Shown: positions 6,679 through 15,791 of the stretch, in pieces
Layout of the letters: each line of letters begins with the position of its first letter
How positions within the stretch are numbered: position 1 is the first letter of the stretch
Assembly (NCBI RefSeq): GCF_010731735.1
Contig: NZ_AP022588.1
Coordinates: forward strand, 3,844,001-3,908,000
Origin: Mycolicibacterium sediminis
GTDB taxonomy: Bacteria; Actinomycetota; Actinomycetes; Mycobacteriales; Mycobacteriaceae
Length of the DNA: 64,000 bases
Reading direction: 5' to 3'
The notes under the pieces: generated by a model
Database searches by the model: none
Told to the model about the DNA's origin: nothing
The model's input: only the letters and a program-made list of their open reading frames with translations
Made by a program: the position numbers and the translations under genes

Positions 6679-9375
6679 GTGCAGACACACGAGATCAGGA
6701 AGCGCTTCCTCGATCACTTCGTGAAGGCGGGACACGCCGAGGTGCCCAGCGCATCGGTCATCCTCGACGACCCCAACCTGCTGTTCGTCAACGCGGGCAT
6801 GGTCCAGTTCGTGCCGTTCTTTCTCGGCGCCAGGACGCCGCCGTGGGACCGTGCGGTCAGCGTGCAGAAGTGCATCCGCACCCCCGACATCGACGAGGTC
6901 GGCATCACGACCCGGCACAACACGTTCTTCCAGATGGCCGGCAACTTCTCGTTCGGCGACTACTTCAAGCGGGGCGCGATCGAGTTCGCGTGGACCCTGC
7001 TGACCAATCCGCAGGACCAGGGCGGCTACGGCTTCGACCCCGAGAAGCTATGGGCCACGGTATATCTCGACGACGACGAGGCCATCGCCCTGTGGCAGGA
7101 GGTCGCCGGGCTGCCACTGGAGCGCATCCAGCGTCGCGGCAAGGCCGACAACTACTGGTCGATGGGCATCCCCGGACCGTGCGGTCCGTCCTCGGAGATC
7201 TACGTCGACCGCGGACCGGAGTACGGCGTCGACGGCGGGCCGGAGGCCAACGAGGACCGCTACATAGAGATCTGGAATCTCGTCTTCATGCAGAACGAGC
7301 GCGGAGAGGGCACCTCGAAGGAGGACTTCGAGATCCTCGGCCCGCTTCCGCGCCAGAACATCGACACCGGCATGGGCGTGGAGCGGGTGGCGTGCCTGCT
7401 GCAGGGCGTCGACAACGTCTATGAGACCGACCTCGTCCGTCCCGTCATCGACCTCGTCGCGAGCATCGCGCCGCGCGGCTACGGGGCGGGCAACCACGAC
7501 GACGACGTGCGGTACCGCGTCATTGCCGACCACGTCCGCACCGCGGCGATCATCATCGGCGACGGCATCAGCCCCGGCAACGACGGCCGCGGCTACGTCC
7601 TTCGCCGCCTCCTGCGCAGGGTGATCCGCTCGGCGAAGCTGCTCGGCATCGACACCCCGATCGTCGGCGACCTGATGGCCTGCGTCCGCGACGCGATGGG
7701 GCCGTCCTACCCCGAACTGGTCACCGACTTCGACCGCATCCAGCGGATCGCCGTCGCCGAGGAGACGGCGTTCAACCGCACGCTCACCTCGGGGTCGAAG
7801 CTGTTCTCCGATGCCGCCGGCGCCACCAGGACCGCCGGTTCGTCGGTGCTGTCCGGCACCGACGCCTTCACGCTGCACGACACCTACGGCTTCCCGATCG
7901 AGCTGACCCTCGAGATGGCCGCCGAGTCGGGTCTGTCGGTCGACGAGGAGGGGTTCCGCGGCCTCATGGCCGAGCAGCGTCAGCGCGCCAAGGCCGACGC
8001 CGCCGCGCGCAAGCACGCGCACGCCGACCTGAGCGCCTACCGCGAACTCGTCGACGCGGGACCGACCGAGTTCACCGGTTTCGACGAACTGACCTCGGAA
8101 GCCCGCATTCTCGGCATCTTCGTCGACGGACGTCGGGTGCCCGTGGTGGCCCATGGCGCCGAGGCGCAGGCCGCCGACCGCATCGAGCTGGTGCTCGACC
8201 GCACCCCGCTGTACGCCGAGTCCGGCGGTCAGATCGCCGACACCGGCACCATCTCGGGTACCGGTGCGAGCGGGGCGGCGCGGGCGGCGGTGGCCGACGT
8301 GCAGAAGATCGCCAAGACCATCTGGGTGCACCGGGTCACCGTCGAGTCCGGCGAGTTCGTCGAGGGCGACACCGTGACCGCGGCCGTCGACGCCAAGTGG
8401 CGCCACGGTGCCACGCAGGGCCACTCCGGCACCCACATGGTGCACGCCGCGCTGCGACAGGTGTTGGGCCCCAACGCGGTACAGGCGGGCTCGCTGAACC
8501 GGCCGGGTTACCTGCGCTTCGACTTCAACTGGCAGGGCGCGCTGTCCGACGACCAGAAGACCCGGATCGAAGAGGTCACCAACGAGGCCGTCGAGGCGGA
8601 CTTTGCGGTGAACACCTTCAACACCGAACTCGAGACGGCCAAGGCGATGGGCGCGATGGCGCTGTTCGGCGAGAACTACCCCGACGAGGTGCGCGTCGTC
8701 GAGATCGGTGGCCCGTTCTCGATCGAGCTGTGCGGCGGCACCCACGTCCACAACTCCGCGCAGATCGGCCCCGTCACCATCCTCGGCGAGTCGTCGGTGG
8801 GTTCCGGCGTCCGGCGCGTCGAGGCCTACGTCGGGCTGGACTCGTTCAAGTACCTCGCCAAGGAGCGGGCGTTGATGGCGGGCCTCGCGTCCTCGCTCAA
8901 GGTGTCCTCCGACGAGGTGCCCGCGCGGGTCGCGAACCTCGTCGAACGGCTCCGCGCCGCCGAGAAGGAACTCGATCGCGCACGGCTGGCGTCGGCTCGC
9001 GCCGCGGCCGGAAACGCCGCCGCGGGAGCTGAGTCGGTCGGTAGGGTCCGTCTCGTGGCACAGCGCATGGCCGGCGGCATCTCGGCCGCCGACCTCCGCA
9101 GCCTCGTCGGCGACGTCCGCGGCAAACTCGGCTCCGATCCCGCAGTGGTCGCGCTCATCGCGGAGGGCGAGAACGACACCGTGCCGTACGTGGTCGCGGT
9201 CAACCCCGCCGCGCAGGACCTCGGGGTCAGCGCCAACGATCTGGTCAAGGTGCTCGGCTCGGCGGTCAACGGCCGCGGCGGCGGCAAGGCCGACCTGGCG
9301 CAGGGGTCCGGCAGCGGTGCGTCCGGCATCGACGCTGCACTGGCGGCCGTGCGCGCCGAGCTGGGCCGGAGCTGA
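6679..9375 (+). CDS. alaS: Alanyl-tRNA synthetase
   Basis: A full-length class II synthetase of 898 residues that charges tRNA-Ala with alanine. It begins QTHEIRKRFLDHFVKAGH, the standard catalytic-domain start, and contains NAGMVQFVPFF and ITTRHNTFFQMAGNFSFGDYF. The editing domain carries the zinc ligands HSGTHMVHA near residue 580 and CGGTHVHNSAQIG near 685, followed by the C-Ala region. GTG 6679 is preferred, with AAGGA about 8 bases upstream; the in-frame ATG at 6592 lies in the leader. It is followed after 4 bases by ruvX, so alaS-ruvX-mltG-aroE form one transcription unit. Confidence 0.97.
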   Translation: MQTHEIRKRFLDHFVKAGHAEVPSASVILDDPNLLFVNAGMVQFVPFFLGARTPPWDRAVSVQKCIRTPDIDEVGITTRHNTFFQMAGNFSFGDYFKRGAIEFAWTLLTNPQDQGGYGFDPEKLWATVYLDDDEAIALWQEVAGLPLERIQRRGKADNYWSMGIPGPCGPSSEIYVDRGPEYGVDGGPEANEDRYIEIWNLVFMQNERGEGTSKEDFEILGPLPRQNIDTGMGVERVACLLQGVDNVYETDLVRPVIDLVASIAPRGYGAGNHDDDVRYRVIADHVRTAAIIIGDGISPGNDGRGYVLRRLLRRVIRSAKLLGIDTPIVGDLMACVRDAMGPSYPELVTDFDRIQRIAVAEETAFNRTLTSGSKLFSDAAGATRTAGSSVLSGTDAFTLHDTYGFPIELTLEMAAESGLSVDEEGFRGLMAEQRQRAKADAAARKHAHADLSAYRELVDAGPTEFTGFDELTSEARILGIFVDGRRVPVVAHGAEAQAADRIELVLDRTPLYAESGGQIADTGTISGTGASGAARAAVADVQKIAKTIWVHRVTVESGEFVEGDTVTAAVDAKWRHGATQGHSGTHMVHAALRQVLGPNAVQAGSLNRPGYLRFDFNWQGALSDDQKTRIEEVTNEAVEADFAVNTFNTELETAKAMGAMALFGENYPDEVRVVEIGGPFSIELCGGTHVHNSAQIGPVTILGESSVGSGVRRVEAYVGLDSFKYLAKERALMAGLASSLKVSSDEVPARVANLVERLRAAEKELDRARLASARAAAGNAAAGAESVGRVRLVAQRMAGGISAADLRSLVGDVRGKLGSDPAVVALIAEGENDTVPYVVAVNPAAQDLGVSANDLVKVLGSAVNGRGGGKADLAQGSGSGASGIDAALAAVRAELGRS

Positions 9376-9379
9376 CTGG

Positions 9380-9880
9380 GTGACCGACGACCGCCAGCCC
9401 GATCGCCCCGGGGACTCCGACCCCGGACGCGGCCGACGGCTCGGCGTCGACGTCGGCACCGTGCGCATCGGCGTCGCGACGAGCGACCCCGACGGGATCC
9501 TCGCGACTCCCGTGGAGACGGTGCGACGGGACAAGGGCGACAAGCACATTCGGCGTATCGCCCGGATCGCCGACGAACTCGAGGTCGTGGAGGTGGTCGT
9601 CGGCCTCCCACGCACCCTGGCCGACCGGGCCGGCTCGTCGGCGCACGACGCGGTGGCGGTGGCGGACGCGCTCGCCGCGCGCCTCGCGCCCACCCCGGTG
9701 CGGCTGACCGACGAACGATTGACGACCGTGACCGCACAGCGCTCACTGCGTGACGCAGGGGTGCGGGCGAAGGGACAGAGGGCGATGATCGACCAAGCCG
9801 CCGCCGTGGGCATCCTGCAGAACTGGCTGGATCAGCGACGCCACCTGCTGACCCCGCGCGGGGGTGCCGCCGATGACTGA
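9380..9880 (+). CDS. ruvX: Pre-16S rRNA nuclease, YqgF/RuvX family
   Basis: A 166-residue protein of the YqgF family, an RNase H-fold nuclease implicated in 16S rRNA 5'-end maturation. Visible motifs are GRRLGVDVGTVRIGVATSD with the first catalytic Asp, VVVGLPRTLADRAG, RLTDERLTTVTA, and the C-terminal DQAAAVGILQNWLD with the last acidic residue. The GTG at 9380 is 4 bases after the alaS stop; earlier in-frame starts overlap alaS and lack homology. It overlaps mltG by 8 bases. The alaS-ruvX-mltG order is widely conserved in bacteria. Confidence 0.93.
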   Translation: MTDDRQPDRPGDSDPGRGRRLGVDVGTVRIGVATSDPDGILATPVETVRRDKGDKHIRRIARIADELEVVEVVVGLPRTLADRAGSSAHDAVAVADALAARLAPTPVRLTDERLTTVTAQRSLRDAGVRAKGQRAMIDQAAAVGILQNWLDQRRHLLTPRGGAADD

Positions 9881-11150
9881 CGACGGCGGGTACCGCGAGC
9901 AGGTCGAGGACTGGCCGCAGGAGCGTCCGCAGCCCGAGGCGGTGGGTGCGCCGCGGCGTGGGATGAGCCGCACCGAGCGCGCCAGGGCCGCCCGCAACAA
10001 GCGCAGACGCCGCAACGTCACCGCCTTCTCGGTCGCGGCGCTCGTCGTGGTCGTCGTCGGTGCGGTCTTCCTCGGGTCGCGACTGTGGCACGGCGTGTTC
10101 GGTACCGGTGACGACTACCAGGGCGGCGGCGTGCAGGACGTCGTCATCGAGGTGAACAGCGGCGACTCGACCACCGCCATCGGTCAGACGCTCGCGAACG
10201 CCACCGTGGTCGCCAACGCGTCGACGTTCGTGTCGGCCGCCTCCGGCAACTCGGCGATCTCCTCGATCCAGCCGGGGTTCTACAAGGTGCGCACCGAGAT
10301 CCCCGCCGCCGACGCGGTCAAGCGGCTCGCCGACCCGGCGAGCCGCGTCGGCCGGCTGGTGATCCCCGAGGGCAGGCAACTCGACGACATCGCCGACGTG
10401 AAGACCAACGCGGTGACCGAGGGCATCTTCACCCTGATCTCGCAGGCCACCTGCGTGGACCTCGACGGCGGTCAGCGGTGCGTGTCGGCCGACGACCTCG
10501 AGAAGGCCGCGGCCACCGCGCTTCCCAGCGAGCTGTCCATCCCCGAGTGGGCCATGCAGCCGATCGTCGCGCTCGGCGCCGATCACCGCCGCATCGAGGG
10601 CCTCATCGCCCCCGGGACGTGGAACGTGAACCCGTCGGCGTCGGCTCCGGAGATCCTCTCGACGCTGGTCGCGTCGAGCGTCGCCACGTACGAGCAGAGC
10701 GGACTCCTCGACGCCGGGGTGGCGGGCAACCTGTCGCCCTACGAGATCCTCATCGTTGCCTCGCTGGTGCAGAAGGAGTCGCTGCCCGACGACTTCGCCA
10801 AGGTGGCACGCGTCATCTACAACCGCCTCAACGACCCGACGCACCGCAGGCTCGAGTTCGACTCGACGGTGAACTACGCGCTCGACCGCCAGGAGGTCGC
10901 GACCACCGACGTCGACCGCGGGCGGGTCACGCCGTGGAACACCTACGCCAGCGAGGGTCTGCCCGCGACGCCGATCTGTTCGCCCGGTCAGCCGGCGCTG
11001 GCGGCGGCGGAGAAGCCCGAGCCGGGCGACTGGCTGTTCTTCGTGACCGTCGACATGCAGGGCACCACCCTGTTCACCCGCGACTACCCGCAGCACCTCG
11101 CCAACATCGAGGTGGCCCGACGCAACGGCGTGCTGGACAGCGCCCGGTAG
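9873..11150 (+). CDS. mltG: Endolytic murein transglycosylase MltG (YceG family)
   Basis: A 425-residue membrane-anchored lytic transglycosylase that cuts nascent peptidoglycan strands. A basic cytoplasmic N-terminus of about 45 residues (rich in Arg near NKRRRRN) is followed by one membrane helix (VAALVVVVVGAVFLGSRLW) and the extracellular YceG domain. The catalytic-glutamate motif IVASLVQKES and the conserved NRLNDPTHRRLEFDSTVNYAL block are present. It overlaps the ruvX stop: ATG 9873 gives MTDDGG, while GTG 9864 would add three residues. Placement next to aroE links wall and aromatic genes only by position. Confidence 0.93.
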   Translation: MTDDGGYREQVEDWPQERPQPEAVGAPRRGMSRTERARAARNKRRRRNVTAFSVAALVVVVVGAVFLGSRLWHGVFGTGDDYQGGGVQDVVIEVNSGDSTTAIGQTLANATVVANASTFVSAASGNSAISSIQPGFYKVRTEIPAADAVKRLADPASRVGRLVIPEGRQLDDIADVKTNAVTEGIFTLISQATCVDLDGGQRCVSADDLEKAAATALPSELSIPEWAMQPIVALGADHRRIEGLIAPGTWNVNPSASAPEILSTLVASSVATYEQSGLLDAGVAGNLSPYEILIVASLVQKESLPDDFAKVARVIYNRLNDPTHRRLEFDSTVNYALDRQEVATTDVDRGRVTPWNTYASEGLPATPICSPGQPALAAAEKPEPGDWLFFVTVDMQGTTLFTRDYPQHLANIEVARRNGVLDSAR

Positions 11151-11157
11151 CCGGTCG

Positions 11158-11943
11158 ATGTCTGCTCGCCGGGCTGCGGTCCTGGGCTCGCCGATCGCGC
11201 ACTCGCGCTCACCGCAGCTGCACCTCGCCGCGTACCGGGCGCTGGGACTGACCGACTGGACCTACGACCGCATCGAGTGCCCGGCCCACGAACTGCCGGG
11301 TCTCGTGCACGGTTTCGGTCCCGAGTGGGTGGGCGTCTCGGTCACCATGCCCGGCAAGTTCGCCGCGCTGGCCGTCGCCGACGAGCGCACCGAGCGGGCC
11401 GAGCTGGTGGGTTCGGCGAACACGCTGGTGCGCACCGGAACCGGGTGGCTGGCCGACAACACCGACGTCGACGGGGTCGCGGGCGCACTGGGGACCGTGT
11501 CCGGGACGGCCGCCGTCATCGGTTCCGGCGGCACCGCCCCCGCCGCCGTCGCCGCATTCGCCGAACTCGGCGTGACCGAGGTCGTCGTCGTCTCACGCGA
11601 CCGCGACCGCGCCACCCCGATCCTGTCGCTGGGGCACCGTCTCGGCGTGGCCGTCTCGTGGGTCGAACTCGGCACGCCGCTGCGCGAGGTGGACGTCGTG
11701 GTCAGCACCATTCCCGCCGACGTCGCCGCCCTGCACGCGCCCTCGATCGCGGGCGTGCCGCTGCTGCTCGACGCCATCTACGACCCGTGGCCGACCCCGC
11801 TCGCCGCGGCGGTCGAGGAGGCCGGCGGTCGCGTCACCGGTGGGCTGGAGATGCTGCTGCACCAGGCGTTCGCGCAGGTCGAGCGGTTCACCGGGATGCC
11901 TGCCCCCAAAGAGGTGATGAGAGCGGCACTCTCGGGGCCTTAG
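11158..11943 (+). CDS. aroE: Shikimate dehydrogenase (NADP+)
   Basis: A 261-residue enzyme that reduces 3-dehydroshikimate to shikimate. The substrate-binding N-terminus has GSPIAHSRSPQLH, and the catalytic lysine lies in VSVTMPGKFAAL where most family members read TVPxK. The paired Asp is in NTDVDG, and the nucleotide-binding loop follows as VIGSGGTAPAAVAA. The C-terminus holds GLEMLLHQAFAQVERFTG, typical of the family. It begins 7 bases after mltG. It opens the aro cluster aroE-(peptidase)-aroC-aroK-aroB-aroQ. Confidence 0.95.
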   Translation: MSARRAAVLGSPIAHSRSPQLHLAAYRALGLTDWTYDRIECPAHELPGLVHGFGPEWVGVSVTMPGKFAALAVADERTERAELVGSANTLVRTGTGWLADNTDVDGVAGALGTVSGTAAVIGSGGTAPAAVAAFAELGVTEVVVVSRDRDRATPILSLGHRLGVAVSWVELGTPLREVDVVVSTIPADVAALHAPSIAGVPLLLDAIYDPWPTPLAAAVEEAGGRVTGGLEMLLHQAFAQVERFTGMPAPKEVMRAALSGP

Positions 11944-11952
11944 CCTTCGAGG

Positions 11953-12366
11953 ATGGGGGTGGCCGGAGCGATCGCGGCGGCGTGCTGGCTGGTGGCGCTG
12001 ACCGTGCACGACCTTCGATCGCGCCGGCTGCCGAACCTCCTGACGCTGCCCGGCGCCGCGGCCGCCCTGGTCCTCGCGACGGTCGACGGCCGGGGGACCG
12101 CCGCACTCGCGGGTGCGGCAGGCCTCGCCGCGCTCTACCTGGTGGTGCACCTGGCTGCACCCGCGGGCATGGGCGCCGGGGACGTCAAGCTGGCCCTCGG
12201 GGTGGGGGCCCTCAGCGGCTGGTGCGGCGCGGACGCGTGGACGATGGCCGCCCTCCTCGCGCCCGTGCTGACCGCCGTCGCCGGCCTCCTGCTGCGCCGC
12301 CGAGCGCTGCCGCACGGACCGTCGATGTGTCTGGCCACCGCGGGCGCGATCGCGCTGGCGCTGTAG
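11953..12366 (+). CDS. A24 family prepilin peptidase-like membrane protein
   Basis: A 137-residue, strongly hydrophobic protein with the two aspartate motifs of type IV prepilin peptidases: HDLRSRRLPN near residue 19 and GMGAGDVKL near residue 75. It corresponds to the peptidase core only; the N-terminal cytoplasmic methylase domain with its zinc cysteines, found in full PilD, is absent. Such short forms resemble TadV/CpaA. No pilin or pilus assembly gene is visible in the window, so its substrate is unclear. It sits between aroE (9 bases upstream) and aroC, as in other mycobacteria. Confidence 0.87.
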   Translation: MGVAGAIAAACWLVALTVHDLRSRRLPNLLTLPGAAAALVLATVDGRGTAALAGAAGLAALYLVVHLAAPAGMGAGDVKLALGVGALSGWCGADAWTMAALLAPVLTAVAGLLLRRRALPHGPSMCLATAGAIALAL

Positions 12367-12420
12367 CCGTACGAGGCGCGGTTTTCGCCCGGCCCCGCCC
12401 CGCGTGGGAGACTGGGACGC

Positions 12421-13635
12421 GTGTTGCGATGGACTACTGCGGGTGAGTCACACGGCCGAGCTCTGGTGGCCGTCGTCGAGGGCATGGTCGCTGGCGTCCA
12501 CGTCACGTCCGACGACATCGCCGGTGAGCTGAAACGACGCAGGCTCGGCTACGGCCGCGGTGCGCGGATGAAGTTCGAGGCCGACGAGGTGACCATCCTC
12601 GCCGGCGTCCGGCACGGCGTCACGCTCGGCGGGCCGATCGCCATCCAGATCGGCAACACCGAGTGGCCCAAGTGGGAGACGGTGATGGCGCCCGATCCGG
12701 TGGACGCCGCCGATCTCGACGTCGCACGCAACGCCCCGCTCACGCGTCCCCGCCCCGGCCACGCCGACTACGCGGGCATGCTGAAGTACGGCTTCGACGA
12801 CGCGCGCCCGGTGCTCGAACGGGCGAGCGCGCGCGAGACCGCGGCCCGCGTGGCCGCAGGCACCCTCGCGCGGGCCTTCCTGCGGCAGGCGCTCGGCGTG
12901 GAGGTGCTGTCCCACGTCGTCTCCATCGGGGCGTCCGCACCCTACGACGGCCCGCCCCCGCGGCCCGAAGACCTCGCCGCGATCGACGACAGCCCTGTGC
13001 GCGCCTACGACAAGGCCGCCGAGGAAGCCATGATCGTGGAGATCGAAGCCGCCAAGAAGGACGGCGACACCCTCGGCGGCGTCGTCGAGGTGGTGGCCGA
13101 CGGGCTGCCCGTCGGTCTGGGCTCGTTCACCAGCGGCGACAGCCGGCTGGACAGCCAGCTCGCCGCCGCGGTGATGGGCATCCAGGCCATCAAGGGGGTG
13201 GAGATCGGCGACGGGTTCGAGACCGCTCGCCGCCGCGGCAGCGTCGCCCACGACGAGATCTATCCCGGCCCCGACGGCGTGCTGCGCTCCACCAACCGCG
13301 CCGGTGGCCTCGAGGGCGGCATGACCAACGGTCAGGCCGTGCGGGTGCGCGCCGCGATGAAGCCGATCTCGACGGTGCCGCGCGCCCTGGCCACCGTCGA
13401 CATGACCACCGGCGACGAGGCCGTCGCCATCCATCAGCGCTCGGACGTGTGCGCCGTGCCCGCCGCGGGCGTCGTCGTCGAGACGATGGTCGCGCTGGTC
13501 CTCGCCCGCGCGACGCTGGAGAAGTTCGGTGGCGACTCGCTCACCGAGACGCGCCGCAACGTCGAGGGCTACCTCGCCGCGATCGCGGCGCGCGGCGCGG
13601 GCCGGCACGCCGATACCGCGGCGGCGCTGGGCTGA
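12421..13635 (+). CDS. aroC: Chorismate synthase
   Basis: A 404-residue enzyme that converts EPSP to chorismate using reduced FMN. The N-terminus LRWTTAGESHGRALVAVVEG is the family hallmark, and further signatures are present (RPGHADYAGMLKYGF, ARETAARVAAG, GGLEGGMTNG, HQRSDVCAVPAAGVV). The GTG start gives the conserved N-terminus directly. Its stop overlaps the aroK ATG by one base (TGATG), so the two are likely coupled in translation. A 54-base gap separates it from the prepilin peptidase gene; no clear promoter is seen there. Confidence 0.97.
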   Translation: MLRWTTAGESHGRALVAVVEGMVAGVHVTSDDIAGELKRRRLGYGRGARMKFEADEVTILAGVRHGVTLGGPIAIQIGNTEWPKWETVMAPDPVDAADLDVARNAPLTRPRPGHADYAGMLKYGFDDARPVLERASARETAARVAAGTLARAFLRQALGVEVLSHVVSIGASAPYDGPPPRPEDLAAIDDSPVRAYDKAAEEAMIVEIEAAKKDGDTLGGVVEVVADGLPVGLGSFTSGDSRLDSQLAAAVMGIQAIKGVEIGDGFETARRRGSVAHDEIYPGPDGVLRSTNRAGGLEGGMTNGQAVRVRAAMKPISTVPRALATVDMTTGDEAVAIHQRSDVCAVPAAGVVVETMVALVLARATLEKFGGDSLTETRRNVEGYLAAIAARGAGRHADTAAALG

Positions 13636-14267
13636 TGGCGCCCCGGGCCGTTCTCGTGGGCATGCCCGGATCGGGCAAGTCCACGATCGGCCGTCGCCTG
13701 GCGAAGGCGCTCGGGGTGCCGCTGCTCGACACCGACGCCAAGATCGTGGAGACGACGGGCCGCACCATCGCCGAGATCTTCCTCGACGGGGAGCAGGAGT
13801 TCCGTCGCATCGAGGCCGACGTGGTGCGCACGGCGCTGGCCGAGCACGACGGCGTCCTCTCCCTCGGCGGCGGCGCGGTGACGTCTCCCGCCGTGCGCGA
13901 GGCGCTGGCGGGTCACACCGTGATCTACCTCGAGATCAACGTGTCCGAAGGCGTGCGTCGCACCTCCGGTGGTGGGCGGCCGCTGCTCGAGGGCGACGAC
14001 CCGGACGCGCTGTACCGCGCGCTCATGGCGAAGCGGGTGCCGCTGTTCCGCCAGGTGGCCACCATGCGGGTCAACACCAACCGGCGCAACCCCGGTGCCG
14101 TCGTGCGCCACGTCGTGCACCGCCTGGACTGCATGGAGTCGTCGCAGCGGCGCCGCCGCAGGTCGGCCTGGCGTCGATTGCCCACCGTCCTCAACCCTGG
14201 TCCCACCAGCGAGTCGCCGCCGAGTCCCGCGGCGCTGGCCCGTCGAGCGGAAGCGCGCAATGACTGA
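13635..14267 (+). CDS. aroK: Shikimate kinase with C-terminal extension
   Basis: A 210-residue protein. Residues 1-165 form a normal shikimate kinase: P-loop GMPGSGKST (9-17), DTDAKI (32-37), the shikimate-binding FRRIEADV (56-63) and GGGAV (78-82), and lid region RTSGGGRPLL (109-118). It phosphorylates shikimate with ATP. Beyond residue 168 there is a tail of about 43 residues, first very basic (QRRRRRSAWRRL) then Pro/Ser-rich, which the M. tuberculosis enzyme (176 residues) lacks. The tail ends inside the 8-base overlap with aroB, so the stop codon position is coupled to the aroB start. Confidence 0.94.
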   Translation: MAPRAVLVGMPGSGKSTIGRRLAKALGVPLLDTDAKIVETTGRTIAEIFLDGEQEFRRIEADVVRTALAEHDGVLSLGGGAVTSPAVREALAGHTVIYLEINVSEGVRRTSGGGRPLLEGDDPDALYRALMAKRVPLFRQVATMRVNTNRRNPGAVVRHVVHRLDCMESSQRRRRRSAWRRLPTVLNPGPTSESPPSPAALARRAEARND

Positions 14268-15342
14268 ACCCGTGACCGTCGACGTCCTGGTCGACCGGCC
14301 CTACCCCGTCGTCATCGGCACCGGACTGCTCGGTGACCTCGTGCGGGTGCTCGACGGCCGGCACAGGGTCGCCATCCTGCACCAGCCCACGCTCGCCGCG
14401 ACGGCCGAGGCCGTCCGAAGTGCGTTGGCGGACAACGGGGTCGACGCCCACCGCGTCGAGATCCCGGACGCCGAGGAGGGCAAGGAACTCCCGGTCCTCG
14501 GCTTCATCTGGGAAGTGTTGGGGCGCATCGGCATCGGTCGCAGGGACGCCGTGGTGAGCCTCGGCGGGGGAGCGGCCACCGACGTCGCCGGCTTCGCCGC
14601 GGCGACGTGGCTGCGCGGAGTGGACGTAGTGCACGTCCCGACCACGCTGCTCGGCATGGTCGACGCCGCGGTCGGTGGCAAGACCGGGATCAACACCGAC
14701 GCCGGCAAGAACCTCGTCGGCGCGTTCCATCAGCCGCTGGCGGTGCTGGTCGACCTGGCGACCCTGGAGACGTTGCCGCGCAACGAGATCATCGCGGGGA
14801 TGGCCGAGATCGTGAAGGCCGGCTTCATCGCCGACCCGGTGATCCTCGACCTCATCGAGGCCGACCCGCAGGCGGCACTCGATCCGGCCGGAACAGTGCT
14901 GCCCGAACTGATCCGTCGCGCCATCGCGGTCAAGGCGGAGGTGGTCGCCGCCGACGAGAAGGAGTCCGCACTCCGCGAGATCCTGAACTACGGCCATACC
15001 CTCGCCCACGCCATCGAGCGCCGCGAACGCTACAAGTGGCGGCACGGTGCCGCGGTGTCGGTGGGCCTGGTGTTCGCGGCCGAACTGGGTCGCCTCGCGG
15101 GCCGGCTCGACGACGAGACGGCCGACCGGCACCGGACGGTCCTGACCTCGCTGGGCCTACCGATCGACTACGACGCCGACGCGCTGCCGCAGTTGCTGGA
15201 GTACATGGCGGGGGACAAGAAGAACCGCGCCGGGATGCTGCGCTTCGTCGTCCTCGACGGGCTGGCGAAGCCCGGCAGGCTCGAGGGGCCGGATCCTGCC
15301 CTCGTCGCAGCCGCGTACTCGGAGATCGGAACCCGCCAGTGA
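14260..15342 (+). CDS. aroB: 3-Dehydroquinate synthase
   Basis: A 360-residue NAD- and metal-dependent enzyme that cyclises DAHP to 3-dehydroquinate. Motifs include VVSLGGGAATDVAGFAAAT (NAD binding), HVPTTLLGMVDAAVGGKTGIN (substrate phosphate), the metal ligands in NYGHTLAHAIE and the later HGAAVSVG. The ATG at 14260 overlaps the aroK stop by 8 bases; the frame is open further upstream inside aroK but without homology. It ends in a GTGA overlap with aroQ. Part of the coupled aroC-aroK-aroB-aroQ unit. Confidence 0.96.
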   Translation: MTEPVTVDVLVDRPYPVVIGTGLLGDLVRVLDGRHRVAILHQPTLAATAEAVRSALADNGVDAHRVEIPDAEEGKELPVLGFIWEVLGRIGIGRRDAVVSLGGGAATDVAGFAAATWLRGVDVVHVPTTLLGMVDAAVGGKTGINTDAGKNLVGAFHQPLAVLVDLATLETLPRNEIIAGMAEIVKAGFIADPVILDLIEADPQAALDPAGTVLPELIRRAIAVKAEVVAADEKESALREILNYGHTLAHAIERRERYKWRHGAAVSVGLVFAAELGRLAGRLDDETADRHRTVLTSLGLPIDYDADALPQLLEYMAGDKKNRAGMLRFVVLDGLAKPGRLEGPDPALVAAAYSEIGTRQ

Positions 15343-15779
15343 CCACCGCCGCGACCGTCAACGTCATCAACGGCCCGAACCTCGGACGGCTCGGCCGCCG
15401 CCAACCCGCCGTGTACGGCACGACCACCCACGACGACCTCGTCGCCCTGATCGAGGGGGAGGCCGCCGAACTGGGGCTGACGGTGCGGGTGCGTCAGTCC
15501 GACAGCGAGGCCGACCTGCTCGGGTGGATCCACGACGCGGCGGATGCGGGCGAGGCCGTCATCCTCAACGCGGGAGCGCTCACCCACACCTCGATCGCAT
15601 TGCGCGACGCGTGCGCGGAACTCACGGCGCCGCTCCTCGAGGTGCACATCTCGAACGTGCACGCCCGGGAGGAGTTCCGGCACCACTCCTACCTGAGTGC
15701 GGTGGCCACCGGCGTGCTGGTGGGCCTGGGCGTGCAGGGCTACCTGCTGGCCCTGCGGTACCTGGCCGCGGCCGCCTGA
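15339..15779 (+). CDS. aroQ: 3-Dehydroquinate dehydratase, type II
   Basis: A 146-residue type II dehydroquinase that dehydrates 3-dehydroquinate to dehydroshikimate. The N-terminus VNVINGPNLGRLGRRQPAVY contains the catalytic Tyr and the flexible-loop Arg; the catalytic His and substrate loop are in EVHISNVHAREEFR, and RQSDSEADLL is conserved. It is known as aroD in some mycobacterial annotations. GTG 15339 overlaps the aroB stop. It is the last gene of the aro cluster and converges with the minus-strand membrane protein only 7 bases away. Confidence 0.96.
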   Translation: MTTAATVNVINGPNLGRLGRRQPAVYGTTTHDDLVALIEGEAAELGLTVRVRQSDSEADLLGWIHDAADAGEAVILNAGALTHTSIALRDACAELTAPLLEVHISNVHAREEFRHHSYLSAVATGVLVGLGVQGYLLALRYLAAAA

Positions 15780-15791
15780 GTCGACCTCAGG
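15775..15791. terminator. Short hairpin at the convergent aroQ end
   Basis: CCTGAG (15775-15780), a 5-base loop and CTCAGG (15786-15791) form a perfect 6-base stem spanning both convergent stop codons. It is short and lacks a U-tract; a role as a bidirectional terminator is only possible. Confidence 0.3.

Noticed and set aside
7048..9813. A 921-codon minus-strand ORF opposite alaS and ruvX
   Set aside because: It is antisense to clear genes, has no recognisable motif and shows the His/Arg/Gly-rich composition of a high-GC shadow frame. The same applies to the long minus-strand frames opposite carA/carB (24166-26298, 26722-28875) and mltG (8826-11096).
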